DNA of 64,000 bases from Rhodococcus sp. SGAir0479 (GCF_005484805.1 NZ_CP039432.1:4402001-4466000), one strand, 5' to 3'. Counted from the stretch's first letter, positions 9,584-18,698 are shown. A program made the numbers and translations. The notes: generated from the letters alone by a model not told the origin.

Positions 9584-11025
9584 TTTCGTTGCACCGCCTT
9601 CGAGTAGAGGTCGAGTAGACGTGAATCGGGGTCGTATCGCTTCTTGATCTGTTCGTAGTGGTCGCCGCCGTACAGGTGCGCGAACTCGTCCTGCTCGTAG
9701 AACGATTCGGAGTACAGCGACTTGTGGCCGTCGAGCTCGCTGACCTTCTTCTCGATCAGGCGGTTGGCCGCACCGACGGGCTCGCCCGGCACGATCGGCA
9801 CCGACGACCAGAAGCCGACGTTGACGTAGGTGCGTCGCGGCTCGAGCGGGTACAGGGGCCACGGCCGCTCGGCGGTGGCACCGTCGGTGCCGGTGACCGG
9901 GTGCGCCGGCTCGCGCAGGCGCAGCGGGCACAGCCACAGCGGCTCGATCGGGATCTCGTCGAGGAACCAGTCGAGGAACCGTGCGGTGTTCTCGATCGGC
10001 ACCTCGATGTCCTGCACGACGCGCTCGCGCGGCGGCAGTCCCTTGCGCGCCTCGAGCCGGTCGCCGATGTCGTACTTCTGGTCGAGCCCGATGAGCTTCC
10101 AGTAGAAGCTGCTGCGGCGGTAGCGCTTGGGCCAGAACCGGCGGATCTTGGGGTTCTGGGTGCCGAACGCGCGCGAGCACCAGAACCAGTCGGTGTCCCA
10201 GCGCCAGAGGTAGTCGTGGATGGTCAGCCGGTCGGTCTTGGGGTGGTTCACCGACTCGTGCTGGATGGACCGGTAGTAGATGTCCATATCCGTGTAGTCA
10301 CTGACCGGACCCGGCTCGTCGGTCTGCACCCCCAGCGTCAGGTACGCCTCGTCCGGGGTGAAGACCGTGCCGTCGAGGTAGTCGACCGCGATGCCGTCCC
10401 ACGTGCGCTCGGTGACGATGCGCGCCATCGCCTCCTCGAGCTGCTGCAGGTCGGTGAAGCGCACGTGCCGCAGCGCGACGTACTTCTTCACCGGCTCGAG
10501 CTCGATCCGGATGCGGGTCGAATAGCCCAAGGTGCCATAGGAATTGGGGAACGCTCGGAACAGGTCCGCGTACTCCCCGTCGGGGGTGGCGGTGACGATC
10601 TCGCCGCTGCCGGTCAGGATGTCGATCTCGAGGACCGACTCGTGCGGCAGCCCGTTGCGGAACGACGTCGACTCGATGCCCAGGCCGGTGACCGCACCGC
10701 CGAGGGTGATGGTCTTCAGCTGCGGCACCACCAACGGTGCGAGGCCGTACGGCAACGTCGCGGCCACCAGGTTCTCGTACGTGCACATGCCCTGGACGTC
10801 CGCGGTGCGGGCCTCCGGATCGACTGAAACCACCCCGCCGAGCCCCGAGACGTCGAGACCCGGTACTCCGGTCTTCGGACGGGCCCGGAACAGGTTGGAT
10901 GTCTTCTTGGCCAGCCGCACGGTCGCGTCCGGCGGGATCGCCCGGTAGCTGGACAGCAGACGTTGGACCCCCGCACTGTGCGCGGCAAGCCCGATCTCGC
11001 GGATACCACTCTTGGAGTCGACCAC
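9580..11025 (-). CDS. tmsA: FAD-binding oxidoreductase, 10-methylene fatty acid reductase
   Basis: 481 aa, GTG start at 11025. The N-terminal half is a PCMH-type FAD-binding domain (VSVDPEARTADVQGMCTYEN, LKTITLGGAVTGLGIES, and GTLGYSTRIRIELEPVKKYV later). The C-terminal half resembles the FAD-linked oxidase and sterol-reductase-like family. With the coupled methyltransferase downstream it fits TmsA/BfaA, which reduces 10-methylene-stearoyl lipids to 10-methyl lipids of the membrane. No clear ribosome-binding site precedes the start, so the mRNA may be leaderless. It is divergent from the SRPBCC gene. Confidence 0.83.
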   Translation of the reverse strand: MVDSKSGIREIGLAAHSAGVQRLLSSYRAIPPDATVRLAKKTSNLFRARPKTGVPGLDVSGLGGVVSVDPEARTADVQGMCTYENLVAATLPYGLAPLVVPQLKTITLGGAVTGLGIESTSFRNGLPHESVLEIDILTGSGEIVTATPDGEYADLFRAFPNSYGTLGYSTRIRIELEPVKKYVALRHVRFTDLQQLEEAMARIVTERTWDGIAVDYLDGTVFTPDEAYLTLGVQTDEPGPVSDYTDMDIYYRSIQHESVNHPKTDRLTIHDYLWRWDTDWFWCSRAFGTQNPKIRRFWPKRYRRSSFYWKLIGLDQKYDIGDRLEARKGLPPRERVVQDIEVPIENTARFLDWFLDEIPIEPLWLCPLRLREPAHPVTGTDGATAERPWPLYPLEPRRTYVNVGFWSSVPIVPGEPVGAANRLIEKKVSELDGHKSLYSESFYEQDEFAHLYGGDHYEQIKKRYDPDSRLLDLYSKAVQRK

Positions 11026-11197
11026 CCCATGACGCTATCGCTAGTGCGAACCGTCGGCTATCGATATCCCGGTGAGTCGGCTTTCCGTAGCTATGCTAAC
11101 GAACTGGGGTCGAGGTGTTCTGCACTCGCGTCATCGCGATCATCGCAGACGGACGGGCAGGATGGAGGAACAAACCCCGAGCAAGGAGATTCATCCC

Positions 11198-11632
11198 GTG
11201 GCACAGGTCAACGCCAGCAGTTCCATCACTCTCACTGCGACGCCGGAGCAGGCACTCGGCGCGCTCACGGACTACGAGACGATGCGCCCGCGGATCCTGC
11301 CGTCGCAGTACCGCGAGTACCAGGTGCTCGAGGGCGGGCAGGGCGACGGGACCGTCGTGCAGTGGACGCTGCAGGCCACCGAGAAGCGGTCGCGCAACGT
11401 CAAGGCGTCGGTGACGGTCGCCGGCAACACGATCACCGAGCGCGACGCCAATTCGTCGCTCGTCACGACCTGGACCGTCGAGCCGTCCGGTGCCGGGTCG
11501 ACGGTCACCACGTCCACCGAGTGGAAGGGCGCGGGCGGCATCGGGGGATTCTTCGAGCGCACGTTCGCGCCGCTGGGTCTGCGCCGGATCCAGGAGGCCA
11601 CGCTCGCGAATCTGCAGCGCGAGCTGGCCTAG
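11198..11632 (+). CDS. SRPBCC-family (START/polyketide cyclase-like) protein
   Basis: 144 aa from the GTG at 11198, which has AAGGAGA 8 nt upstream. The beta-alpha-beta helix-grip pattern is recognisable: N-terminal strand SSITLTATPEQALGALTDYE, middle VVQWTLQATEKRSRNVKASV, and a C-terminal long helix after FFERTFAPLGLRRIQEATL. The fold binds hydrophobic ligands in a pocket; the ligand is unknown. ybaB starts 48 bp downstream on the same strand, so it may be cotranscribed, without an obvious functional link. Confidence 0.72.
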   Translation: MAQVNASSSITLTATPEQALGALTDYETMRPRILPSQYREYQVLEGGQGDGTVVQWTLQATEKRSRNVKASVTVAGNTITERDANSSLVTTWTVEPSGAGSTVTTSTEWKGAGGIGGFFERTFAPLGLRRIQEATLANLQRELA

Positions 11633-11680
11633 CGGCGACGGACTACGCTGACGAACCGACCCGACGAAAGGACCAGTCCA

Positions 11681-12004
11681 GTGCAACCAGGTGGACAGCC
11701 CGACATGCAGCAACTGCTCGCGCAGGCGCAGCAGATGCAGCAGCAGTTGATGGCGGCGCAGGCCGAGATGGCCGAGGCCGAGGTGACCGGTCAGGCCGGA
11801 GGCGGACTGGTGACCGCGACGGTCAAGGGCACCGGCGAGGTCGTCGGCCTCACGATCGACCCCAAGGTCGTCGATCCCGAGGACATCGAGACGCTGCAGG
11901 ACCTCGTGATCGGCGCGATCGCGGAGGCGTCGAACAAGGCCCAGGAGATGGCGGCGAGCAAGCTCGGCCCGCTCGCCGGCGGCCTGCCCGGACTCCCGTT
12001 CTAG
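11681..12004 (+). CDS. YbaB/EbfC-family nucleoid-associated protein
   Basis: 107 aa, GTG start with GAAAGGA upstream. A glutamine-rich N-terminal helix (residues about 8-34, [16 protein letters not shown]) precedes the conserved core [21 protein letters not shown]. Family members are small dimers that bind DNA and sit next to recR in most bacteria, as here, with recR starting 10 bp after its stop. The exact role beside RecR is not settled for the family. Confidence 0.88.
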   Translation: MQPGGQPDMQQLLAQAQQMQQQLMAAQAEMAEAEVTGQAGGGLVTATVKGTGEVVGLTIDPKVVDPEDIETLQDLVIGAIAEASNKAQEMAASKLGPLAGGLPGLPF

Positions 12005-12014
12005 AGGTCGGCAG

Positions 12015-12623
12015 TTGTACGAGGGTCCCGTCCAGGACTTGATCGACGAACTGGGCAAGCTGCCCGGTATCGGCCCCAAGAGCGCCCAGCGCATTGCCTT
12101 CCACCTGCTGTCGGTCGAGCCGCCCGAGATCGACCGGCTGCAGGCCGTCCTGCAGAAGGTGCGCGACGGCGTGCAGTTCTGCGTCGTGTGCGGCACGGTC
12201 TCCGAGGAGGAGAAGTGCCGGATCTGTGCCGACCCGCGCCGCGACCGCACCATGGTGTGCGTCGTCGAGGAGCCCAAGGACGTGCAGGCGATCGAACGCA
12301 CCCGTGAGTTCAGGGGCCGCTACCACGTCCTCGGCGGCGCACTCGACCCGTTGAGCGGCATCGGACCGGACCAGTTGCGGATCCGGGAACTGCTGACGCG
12401 CATCGGTAACCAGGAGGACGGCGTCGACGTCAGTGAGGTGATCATCGCGACCGACCCCAACACCGAGGGTGAGGCCACCGCGACGTACCTGGTGCGGATG
12501 CTTCGGGACTTCCCGGGGCTGACGGTGTCGCGGCTGGCGTCGGGTCTGCCGATGGGCGGCGACCTCGAGTTCGCCGACGAACTGACGCTCGGCCGCGCGC
12601 TGTCGGGACGGCGCACTCTGTAA
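12015..12623 (+). CDS. recR: Recombination mediator protein RecR
   Basis: 202 aa from a TTG start. The N-terminus [19 protein letters not shown] and full length match actinobacterial RecR. It has the helix-hairpin-helix (about residues 12-30, [16 protein letters not shown]), a C4 zinc finger (C56, C59, C68, C71) and a Toprim domain ([16 protein letters not shown] ... [17 protein letters not shown]). RecR loads RecA at SSB-coated gaps with RecO/RecF. It follows ybaB closely, and the convergent LysR gene ends 9 bp after its stop. Confidence 0.96.
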   Translation: MYEGPVQDLIDELGKLPGIGPKSAQRIAFHLLSVEPPEIDRLQAVLQKVRDGVQFCVVCGTVSEEEKCRICADPRRDRTMVCVVEEPKDVQAIERTREFRGRYHVLGGALDPLSGIGPDQLRIRELLTRIGNQEDGVDVSEVIIATDPNTEGEATATYLVRMLRDFPGLTVSRLASGLPMGGDLEFADELTLGRALSGRRTL

Positions 12624-12632
12624 CCGCGCTCG

Positions 12633-13568
12633 TCACCGCTCGTCCGGTGCGCCCCCGGCCTGCTGCGGCGGTGCCGGGGGCGCACTGCTGTCCGCCGTCA
12701 CCGTCCGGCGCAGCGCGTGCACCAGGCTGGCCATGCCCGGCGCGTCGGCGGCGCCGGTGCGGACGATGCCGCTCACCGGGACCCGCAGGCGGTTGCGTCG
12801 CTCGCGCATCAGGCACAGCCCGGTCCGCGGCACCTCGGCGACCGTGCTGGCGTACAGAACCGTCCACGCGCGCGGATTGGTGATGACGTCGAGGATCGCC
12901 GCGTGGTCCCGGGCGATCGGCGGCCCCAGCTGGGCCCGCCGTCCCACTTCGACGAAGGCGTCCTCGACCACCGAATGGATGAGTACCTGGCTGTGCCGGG
13001 GCGGCAGCAGCAGCGGGTAGGGGGCGAGTTCGCTCAGTTCGACGGTGGAGAACGCCGACACCGGGTGCTGGTTGGACGTCGCGACGAGCAGATCCTCGAC
13101 GCCGAGCTCCAGGGTTTCGAGCCCCGGCCGGTCGACCTCGCCGCGGATCAGCGCGATGTCGGCGTCGCCCGCCGAGACCGCCTCGATGCGGTCGGTGAAG
13201 TTCTTGATCACGAACTCGATGTCGAGGTCGGGGTGCCGCGCCCGCACGTGTGCGATGGCGGCCAGGCTCTGCGGCGCGAAACTCATGCTCGCGGTGATCC
13301 GGATGCGGTTGCGCGGTTCCTTGGCCGCGGCGAAGGCCTTGGCCTCGAGGCTGAGCACCTCCTGCGCGATGGGCTTCAGCCGCGTCCCGGCGGGAGTCAG
13401 CTTCACGACCCGGGTGGACCGCTCGAACAGTGACGTCCCCAGTTCCTGCTCGAGCTTGCTGACCTGGTGACTGATCGCGGACTGCGAGATGAAGCACCGC
13501 TGCGCGGCCTTGCTGAAGCTCAGCTCCTCACTGACGGCGAGGAAGTAACGCAGCTGCCGGAAGTCCAC
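12633..13568 (-). CDS. LysR-family transcriptional regulator
   Basis: 311 aa. The N-terminal winged HTH is canonical (MDFRQLRYFLAVSEELSFSK, then AAQRCFISQSAISHQVSKLE), followed by a periplasmic-binding-protein-like effector domain with TASMSFAPQSLAAI near its start. It is divergent from the NADH dehydrogenase gene across a 142-bp gap. By the usual LysR arrangement it may control that gene and itself. The gap contains the palindrome GCGATCGC near 13592. The effector is unknown. Confidence 0.9.
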   Translation of the reverse strand: MDFRQLRYFLAVSEELSFSKAAQRCFISQSAISHQVSKLEQELGTSLFERSTRVVKLTPAGTRLKPIAQEVLSLEAKAFAAAKEPRNRIRITASMSFAPQSLAAIAHVRARHPDLDIEFVIKNFTDRIEAVSAGDADIALIRGEVDRPGLETLELGVEDLLVATSNQHPVSAFSTVELSELAPYPLLLPPRHSQVLIHSVVEDAFVEVGRRAQLGPPIARDHAAILDVITNPRAWTVLYASTVAEVPRTGLCLMRERRNRLRVPVSGIVRTGAADAPGMASLVHALRRTVTADSSAPPAPPQQAGGAPDER

Positions 13569-13710
13569 GAGTCCCCATACTACTTATGAGCGATCGCGAT
13601 AACTGTTTTCCGAATATCCCTGATTGCTGGCGTACGGGTACTTAGCGCTCCTACGGTGTTACTCATACATCTCGACCAGGTCTCTCGTACATCTCGAGAA
13701 GGAGGCAACC

Positions 13711-15048
13711 GTGAGCGAAGCAGCAATCGACCGGACCGAAGTTGTGATCGTCGGATCCGGGTTCGGTGCCCTCGCCACGGCGAAGAAGCTGGCCAAGGCC
13801 GGCAAGCCGTTCGTCCTCATCTCGGAGACCACCGAGCACCTCTTCCAGCCCCTGCTGTATCAGGTGGCCACGGGCGTCCTGGCGGCCGGTGAGATCGCCC
13901 CGTCGGTACGCGCGATCCTCGCGAAGTACCCCCACGCGGACGTCCGCCTGGGCCGGGTCGTCGACGTGCACGCGGACGAGAAGGAACTGGTCTACGAGGC
14001 CGGCGGCGAGCGCCACACCCTCGGCTACGACTCGCTCGTGGCCGCCACCGGTGCTCGGCAGAGCTACTTCGGCCGCAACGAGTTCGCCAAGGTCACCTAC
14101 GCGCTCAAGACCGTCGACGACGCCGAGCGGCTGCGTGCGCAGATCGTGCGCTGCTTCGAGGAGGCGCACACCACCACCGACCTCGAGCACCGCAAGAACC
14201 TGCTGAGCTTCATCGTCATCGGTGCCGGCGCGACCGGCGTCGAGCTGGCCGGGCAGATCAAGGAGCTCGCGGGCCGCTACTTCGAGCAGTCGATCCGCGG
14301 CGTCACCGCCGACGACGTCACCGTCACCCTCGTCGAGGGCGCGGGTGTCGCGATGCCGGCGTACGGCGGCAAGCTCAGCAAGTACACCCAGGAATCGCTC
14401 GAGAAGTCGGGCGTCGAGGTGGTGCTGAACACGCTGGTCACCGACATCGACGAGCACGGCGCCACGTTCAAGGCGCACGGCAGTGAGACCGGCGAGCGTC
14501 GCACCGCCGAGACCATCATCTGGTCGGCCGGTGTCCAGGCCAACGACTTCGCGGGTGTGCTCGCCGAGCGCACCGGCTGCGAGACCGACCGCGCCGGGCG
14601 TCTGCTCGTGAACCCCGACCTCACCGTCGGTGGCCGTGCCGACATCTTCGCGGTCGGCGACATGACGTCGCTGAACAACCTGCCCGGCCAGTCCCCGGTC
14701 GCGATGCAGGGTGGCCGCCACGTCGCCAAGACGATCCTCGGCAAGACCAAGCGCGGCACGCCGTTCAAGTTCCGCGACAAGGGTTCGATGGCGATCATCA
14801 ACCGCTTCCGCGCCGTCACCAAGGTCAAGAGCATCGAACTGACCGGCTTCGTCGCGTGGGTGCTGTGGCTCGCCGTCCACATGGTGTACCTGGTGGGCTT
14901 CCGCAACCGCTACGTCGCGGTGATGTCCTGGTTCGGGTCCTTCCTCGGCCACCGCCGCCCGCACTTCCACTACGCGCAGGCGATCGGGCCGGTCGAGACA
15001 CCGGAGGCCCAGGCTCCCGACGACACTCGCGCGAAGGTCGCCGCCTGA
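13711..15048 (+). CDS. ndh: Type II NADH:quinone oxidoreductase (NDH-2)
   Basis: 445 aa from the GTG at 13711, with GAAGGAGG 6 nt upstream. Two dinucleotide-binding motifs are present: FAD (VVIVGSGFGALATAKKL) and NADH (FIVIGAGATGVELAG). A second FAD segment is ADIFAVGDMTS. A hydrophobic C-terminal segment (FVAWVLWLAVHMVYLVGF) would anchor it to the inner face of the membrane. It oxidises NADH and reduces menaquinone without proton pumping. It may supply electrons to the nitrate reductase encoded at 48-55 kb. A hairpin shared with a second copy 1 kb away follows the stop. Confidence 0.9.
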   Translation: MSEAAIDRTEVVIVGSGFGALATAKKLAKAGKPFVLISETTEHLFQPLLYQVATGVLAAGEIAPSVRAILAKYPHADVRLGRVVDVHADEKELVYEAGGERHTLGYDSLVAATGARQSYFGRNEFAKVTYALKTVDDAERLRAQIVRCFEEAHTTTDLEHRKNLLSFIVIGAGATGVELAGQIKELAGRYFEQSIRGVTADDVTVTLVEGAGVAMPAYGGKLSKYTQESLEKSGVEVVLNTLVTDIDEHGATFKAHGSETGERRTAETIIWSAGVQANDFAGVLAERTGCETDRAGRLLVNPDLTVGGRADIFAVGDMTSLNNLPGQSPVAMQGGRHVAKTILGKTKRGTPFKFRDKGSMAIINRFRAVTKVKSIELTGFVAWVLWLAVHMVYLVGFRNRYVAVMSWFGSFLGHRRPHFHYAQAIGPVETPEAQAPDDTRAKVAA

Positions 15049-15063
15049 CCGACACCGACGAAC

Positions 15064-15116
15064 AACGGGCGGTTACTGCACCATCGGCCGAGAGCCGGGA
15101 GCAGTAACCGCCCGTT
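15064..15116. repeat. Twin hairpin repeat, copy 1
   Basis: A perfect 16-bp inverted repeat (AACGGGCGGTTACTGC and its complement) flanks a 21-nt loop. It recurs at 16059-16107 in the same orientation with one mismatch in the shared 49 bases. It lies between the NDH-2 stop and the stop of the DUF559-type gene, so it can act as a terminator for both. The near identity of the two copies points to a REP-like or cassette-boundary element. Confidence 0.8.
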
Positions 15117-15118
15117 CG

Positions 15119-15974
15119 TCATACGTCGGCCCCCGCCGCGCGCAGTTTGTCGCGCACCCGCCGCACCAGTTCGGTGGGACGGTCGTACAACAGTTCGGCG
15201 CCCACCCGCACCACGGACCAGCCGAGCCGCTCGATCCGGGTCGCGCGTTCGAGGTCCCAGGGCCCGCTGGCGACGATCGGTCCAGTGGTGCGCACCGTCG
15301 TACTCGACCAGCGTTCGCCATCGCCGCCAGCCCGGATCGGACCGGGCGAACTCCCACCCCCCTTCGACGTGGACTATCTGCGTCTCCGGCCGGGGCAGCC
15401 CGGCATCGACGAGGGTCAACCGGGTGTGGGTCTCCGGCGGCGACTCGGCACCCGAGTCGACGAGCGTGAGGTGCTCGCGCACGCGTCGGCTGCCGGGGGT
15501 GCGTGCGTGATGCCGCGCGAGCTCGTCGATGTCCGCGATCGTGGCCGTCGTACTACGGCACAGGTCGTCGAGGGTGGCGATCGCGTCCCTGCGAGGAAGG
15601 CGGCGTCCCAGATCGAAGGCCGTCCGCGCGGGAGTTGCCACCCGCATTCCGCCGACGACGCAGACTTCGCCCGGAGTCAGCCGGCAGTCGTGGGCGAGCA
15701 ACCCGGTCGGCGCTCGCCAGTGCCCGCTGCGAATCACCTCCGCGGGCGCCCCGGCATCCACCCACCGTGCCCCGTGCAGCGCCGCGGCCGACCATCCCGT
15801 CAGTACCGCATCGCGACCCGCGAACAGGCTGGCTGCGCGGGCCCGGACGTGGGGCGTGATCGGTGTCCCGCGCGGAACGTAGACGTCGCGGTACACACGG
15901 GTGAAGTCGTGGCGGAGTCGATGGACGGTGACGGACCCGTCGGCGACGGCCCGTGACCCCAGAAACGGTTGCAT
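15119..15974 (-). pseudogene. AbiEi-antitoxin/DUF559-type protein gene, frameshifted near its 3' end
   Basis: The first part reads well from the ATG at 15974. It has an AbiEi-like N-terminus (VYRDVYVPRGTPI) and a Vsr-endonuclease-like DUF559 segment (LVEYDGAHHWTDRRQRA). At about 15258-15264 the frame shifts. The next frame gives the expected family ending WDLERATRIERLGWSVVRVG and then AELLYDRPTELVRRVRDKLR, closing at a stop at 15119-15121. One extra C in a GGGCCC/CCCAGGG tract explains it. Read straight through, the original frame instead runs about 65 residues past the shift into unrelated sequence. It could be a real mutation or a sequencing error. Both sides carry the same hairpin. Family function is poorly known. 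Confidence 0.78.
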
Positions 15975-16058
15975 GGGTGCAGCATGAGTGGTGCTGCCCG
16001 ACCGTGGAACCCGTCACGGGAGTCTGTGGACAACGGTGGTCGCCATCCACAGGCTGAT

Positions 16059-16107
16059 CGGGCGGTTACTGCACCATCGGCCGAGAGCCGGGCGCAGTAA
16101 CCGCCCG
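16059..16107. repeat. Twin hairpin repeat, copy 2
   Basis: 14-bp arms (CGGGCGGTTACTGC and its complement) with a 21-nt loop, nearly identical to 15064-15116 and in the same orientation. It sits just past the stop of the acyl-CoA synthetase gene (minus strand) and upstream of the DUF559-type gene, so it is placed to terminate the synthetase transcript. Confidence 0.8.
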
Positions 16108-16114
16108 CTCGTTT

Positions 16115-17659
16115 CTAGACGAGGGCGCGCAGCGCGGCGTCGCGCAGTTCGTGCTTGCGGACCTTGCCGGTCGCCAGCCGCGGCAGGCGATCGCAGAACT
16201 CGATCGTCTTCGGCACCTTGTACTTCGCGAGGTGCTCGCGGACGTAACCACGGAGTGCTTCCGCCGTGGACTCGTCGGCCGGCACCCCGGGATCGAGTTC
16301 GACGACCGCGTGGACGTATTCACCCATCTCGGGGTCCGGCAGGCCGAACACCGCGACGTCGGCGACGTCCGGGTGCGCCGACAGGCACGACTCGATCTCG
16401 GCCGGGTAGATGTTGACGCCGCCGGAGATGATCATGAACGACTTGCGGTCGGTGAGGTACAGGTAGCCGTCCTCGTCGACGTAGCCGACGTCGCCCACCG
16501 TGGACAGGCGCGGGTTGCTCGGGTGCCGGGAATCGGCGGTCTTGTCGGCGTCGTTGTGGTACTCGAACGGCACGACATCGCGCTCGAAGTACACGGTCCC
16601 GATCTGTCCGGCGGCAACCGGCTGGCCGTCCTCGTCGCAGACGACCGGGGTGCCGAGGACCGGGCGGCCCACGGAGCCGGGGCGCTCGAGCCACTCGGTC
16701 GCGGTCAGGAAGGTCATGCCCATTCCTTCGGTGCCCGAGTACAACTCGCTGACGATGGGACCCAGCCAGTCGATCGTGGCGTGTTTGACGGCGGGCGGGC
16801 ACGGCGCCGCGGAGTGCAGGAAGTCCTGCAGCGAGGAGACGTCGTACGAGGTGCGTTCGGCGTCGGGCAGTTTGAGCAGACGCACCATCATCGTCGGCAC
16901 CACCTGGGTGTGCGTGATCGAGTACTTCTCGACGGTGGCGAGGAACTCGCGGGCGTCGAACCGCTCCATGAGGACCACGGTGGCGCCGACCGCCTGCGCG
17001 CCCGCGGACCACTGGAGTGCGGCGGAGTGGTACATCGGTGCGGGCACCAGGTAGCGCGACTCCTCGGTCATCCCGAGCAGCGACTGCGCGAAGTACCCGA
17101 CGCTCATTCCCCGCGGGTCGTCGATCGTGATGCCGGTCAGCGGCCGACGAATACCCTTGGGTCGTCCCGTCGTTCCCGACGAGTAGAGCATCATGTCGCC
17201 GCGCGGTTGTTCGGTGAGCGGCACCGGCTCGAACCGGGCCATCGAGTCCTCGTACGAGGTGAAGCCGTCGACGACGCCGTCCATCATGAACAGGTGCGGA
17301 CGGTCCGCGAGTTCGTCGACGATCGCGGTCGCCAGGTCGGCGAGCCGGTACGTGGTGACGATCAGCTGTGCCTGGCAGTCGGTGACGATGTACGCGGCCT
17401 CGTCTGCGGTGAGATGCCAGTTGACGGCCGTGATGTACAGGCCCGACCGCACCGCGGCCCAGTAGACCTCGAGGTACCGCGGATGGTTCTCGGCGAGGAT
17501 CGCCACGTGGTCCCCGGGACGCAGGCCGAGTGCGTGCCATTGTTGCGCCAACTGGTTGGAGCGGTCCTCGAGTTCGCGGTAGGTCACGACCTCATCGGTG
17601 GGGGCGAAGACGACCGCCGGTCGCTCGGGCGCGGTTGCCGCGTGGATGCCCGGGTACAT
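16115..17659 (-). CDS. Acyl-CoA synthetase (AMP-forming), FadD family
   Basis: 514 aa, ATG at 17659 with AGGAGG 9 nt upstream. The ANL-superfamily motifs are visible: the P-loop-like LYSSGTTGRPKGI, the A5 segment ELYSGTEGMGMTF, and the A8 hinge DRKSFMIISGGVNIYPAEIE, with the C-terminal catalytic Lys in PRLATGKVRKHEL. It activates a carboxylic acid to acyl-AMP and then acyl-CoA. The chain type cannot be told, though the length fits medium or long fatty acids or steroid side-chain acids. A near-perfect palindrome about 100 bp upstream is a candidate operator. Confidence 0.9.
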   Translation of the reverse strand: MYPGIHAATAPERPAVVFAPTDEVVTYRELEDRSNQLAQQWHALGLRPGDHVAILAENHPRYLEVYWAAVRSGLYITAVNWHLTADEAAYIVTDCQAQLIVTTYRLADLATAIVDELADRPHLFMMDGVVDGFTSYEDSMARFEPVPLTEQPRGDMMLYSSGTTGRPKGIRRPLTGITIDDPRGMSVGYFAQSLLGMTEESRYLVPAPMYHSAALQWSAGAQAVGATVVLMERFDAREFLATVEKYSITHTQVVPTMMVRLLKLPDAERTSYDVSSLQDFLHSAAPCPPAVKHATIDWLGPIVSELYSGTEGMGMTFLTATEWLERPGSVGRPVLGTPVVCDEDGQPVAAGQIGTVYFERDVVPFEYHNDADKTADSRHPSNPRLSTVGDVGYVDEDGYLYLTDRKSFMIISGGVNIYPAEIESCLSAHPDVADVAVFGLPDPEMGEYVHAVVELDPGVPADESTAEALRGYVREHLAKYKVPKTIEFCDRLPRLATGKVRKHELRDAALRALV

Positions 17660-17756
17660 CTCGAGAAGCCTCCTGGGTGTCTGAGGTTGCGCAGGGTGCA
17701 CGTCGACACGCGACGCGTGTCCGGTGTCACAGCGTGGACGCGTGGGCGCAAAAGTG

Positions 17757-17773
17757 GAACGAGAATCTCGTTC
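17757..17773. promoter_or_regulatory. Palindromic operator upstream of the acyl-CoA synthetase gene
   Basis: GAACGAGAATCTCGTTC is a perfect palindrome with 8-bp arms around one central base. It lies about 98 bp upstream of the synthetase ATG and overlaps the stop of the EamA gene. The shape fits a TetR-family dimer site; which regulator binds is unknown. A second small inverted repeat with 7-bp arms (GACACGC/GCGTGTC) is at 17705-17721. Confidence 0.5.
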
Positions 17774-18698
17774 AGCGGGACCTGCGCGGTCGCGCCGCGA
17801 CGTACCACGCGGCCGCGACGACCATGGCGCAGCCGGCGAGTTGCAGCGTGGTGGGGCGCTCGTGCAGCAGAACCATCGCGGCCGCGATCGCGAGGACGGG
17901 TTGCAGGAGGAGCAGTGTGGCCCCGACCTCGGGCGCCAGGCGGGGGAGCGATCGACCGAGCAGCACCCACCCGACGAGCTGGGCGGAGACGGCGAGGAGC
18001 GCCAGCCACCCGAACGACACCCACCCGGGTGTGAGGTCCACCGTGCCCCACGCGGATCCGACGACGGCCCCGGCGATTCCGGCCGCGGCGGTCGAGACGA
18101 GCACCTGGCCCCCCGCGGTCTCCGCCGATCCGCGGCCGCCCACCACGAAGATGTACCCCGCGTACGCGACCCCCGACAGCAGCGCCAGCGCCGTGCCCCA
18201 CACCAGGTCCGATCCGGTGGAGAATCCGTCGGCGATTCCGGCGGTGAGCGCGATCCCGGCGAACAACACCGGCACCGCGACGACGAACCGTGTCGGAACC
18301 CGGGTCCCCAGCACCAGGAACGACAGGAGGGGGACGACGACGACCTGGACGTTGACGAGCACCGTGGAGATGCCGGCGCCGATGAGCAGGATGGCCTGCG
18401 ACCACAGCGCGAAGTCGACCCCGAGCATCGCGCCCGCGACGGTGTACCGCAGCGCGTCCCGTGAAGTGACACGGTGTCCGCGCCGGTGCTCACGCCACGC
18501 GAGCACCGCCAGAAGGGGGAGCGGCAGCAGGCAGCGGTAGAACACGGCCGTGGCGGGGGAAGCGTCGGCCAGTCGGATGAACACCGCGGTCAGGGAGATG
18601 GAGGCCGCGCCCGCCACGGCCAGCACGCGCGGGTCGGCGGCGCGACCGGCGGGGGCGGTGACGACCGGTCGCGCGTCCAGGATTTCGGTCGTTTGCAC
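17772..18698 (-). CDS. EamA/DMT-family transporter
   Basis: 308 aa from the GTG at 18698; an alternative TTG at 18734 would add 12 residues but would leave only 38 bp before the divergent LysR gene. About ten hydrophobic helices in two EamA repeats can be traced, for example AVAGAASISLTAVFIRLAD at the start and LLLLQPVLAIAAAMVLLHE near the end. The conserved repeat-end pattern with a Glu in LLHERPT is present. The family exports metabolites such as amino acids. Its divergent partner is a LysR regulator, a common pair in which the regulator controls the exporter. Confidence 0.85.
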   Translation of the reverse strand: MQTTEILDARPVVTAPAGRAADPRVLAVAGAASISLTAVFIRLADASPATAVFYRCLLPLPLLAVLAWREHRRGHRVTSRDALRYTVAGAMLGVDFALWSQAILLIGAGISTVLVNVQVVVVPLLSFLVLGTRVPTRFVVAVPVLFAGIALTAGIADGFSTGSDLVWGTALALLSGVAYAGYIFVVGGRGSAETAGGQVLVSTAAAGIAGAVVGSAWGTVDLTPGWVSFGWLALLAVSAQLVGWVLLGRSLPRLAPEVGATLLLLQPVLAIAAAMVLLHERPTTLQLAGCAMVVAAAWYVAARPRRSR

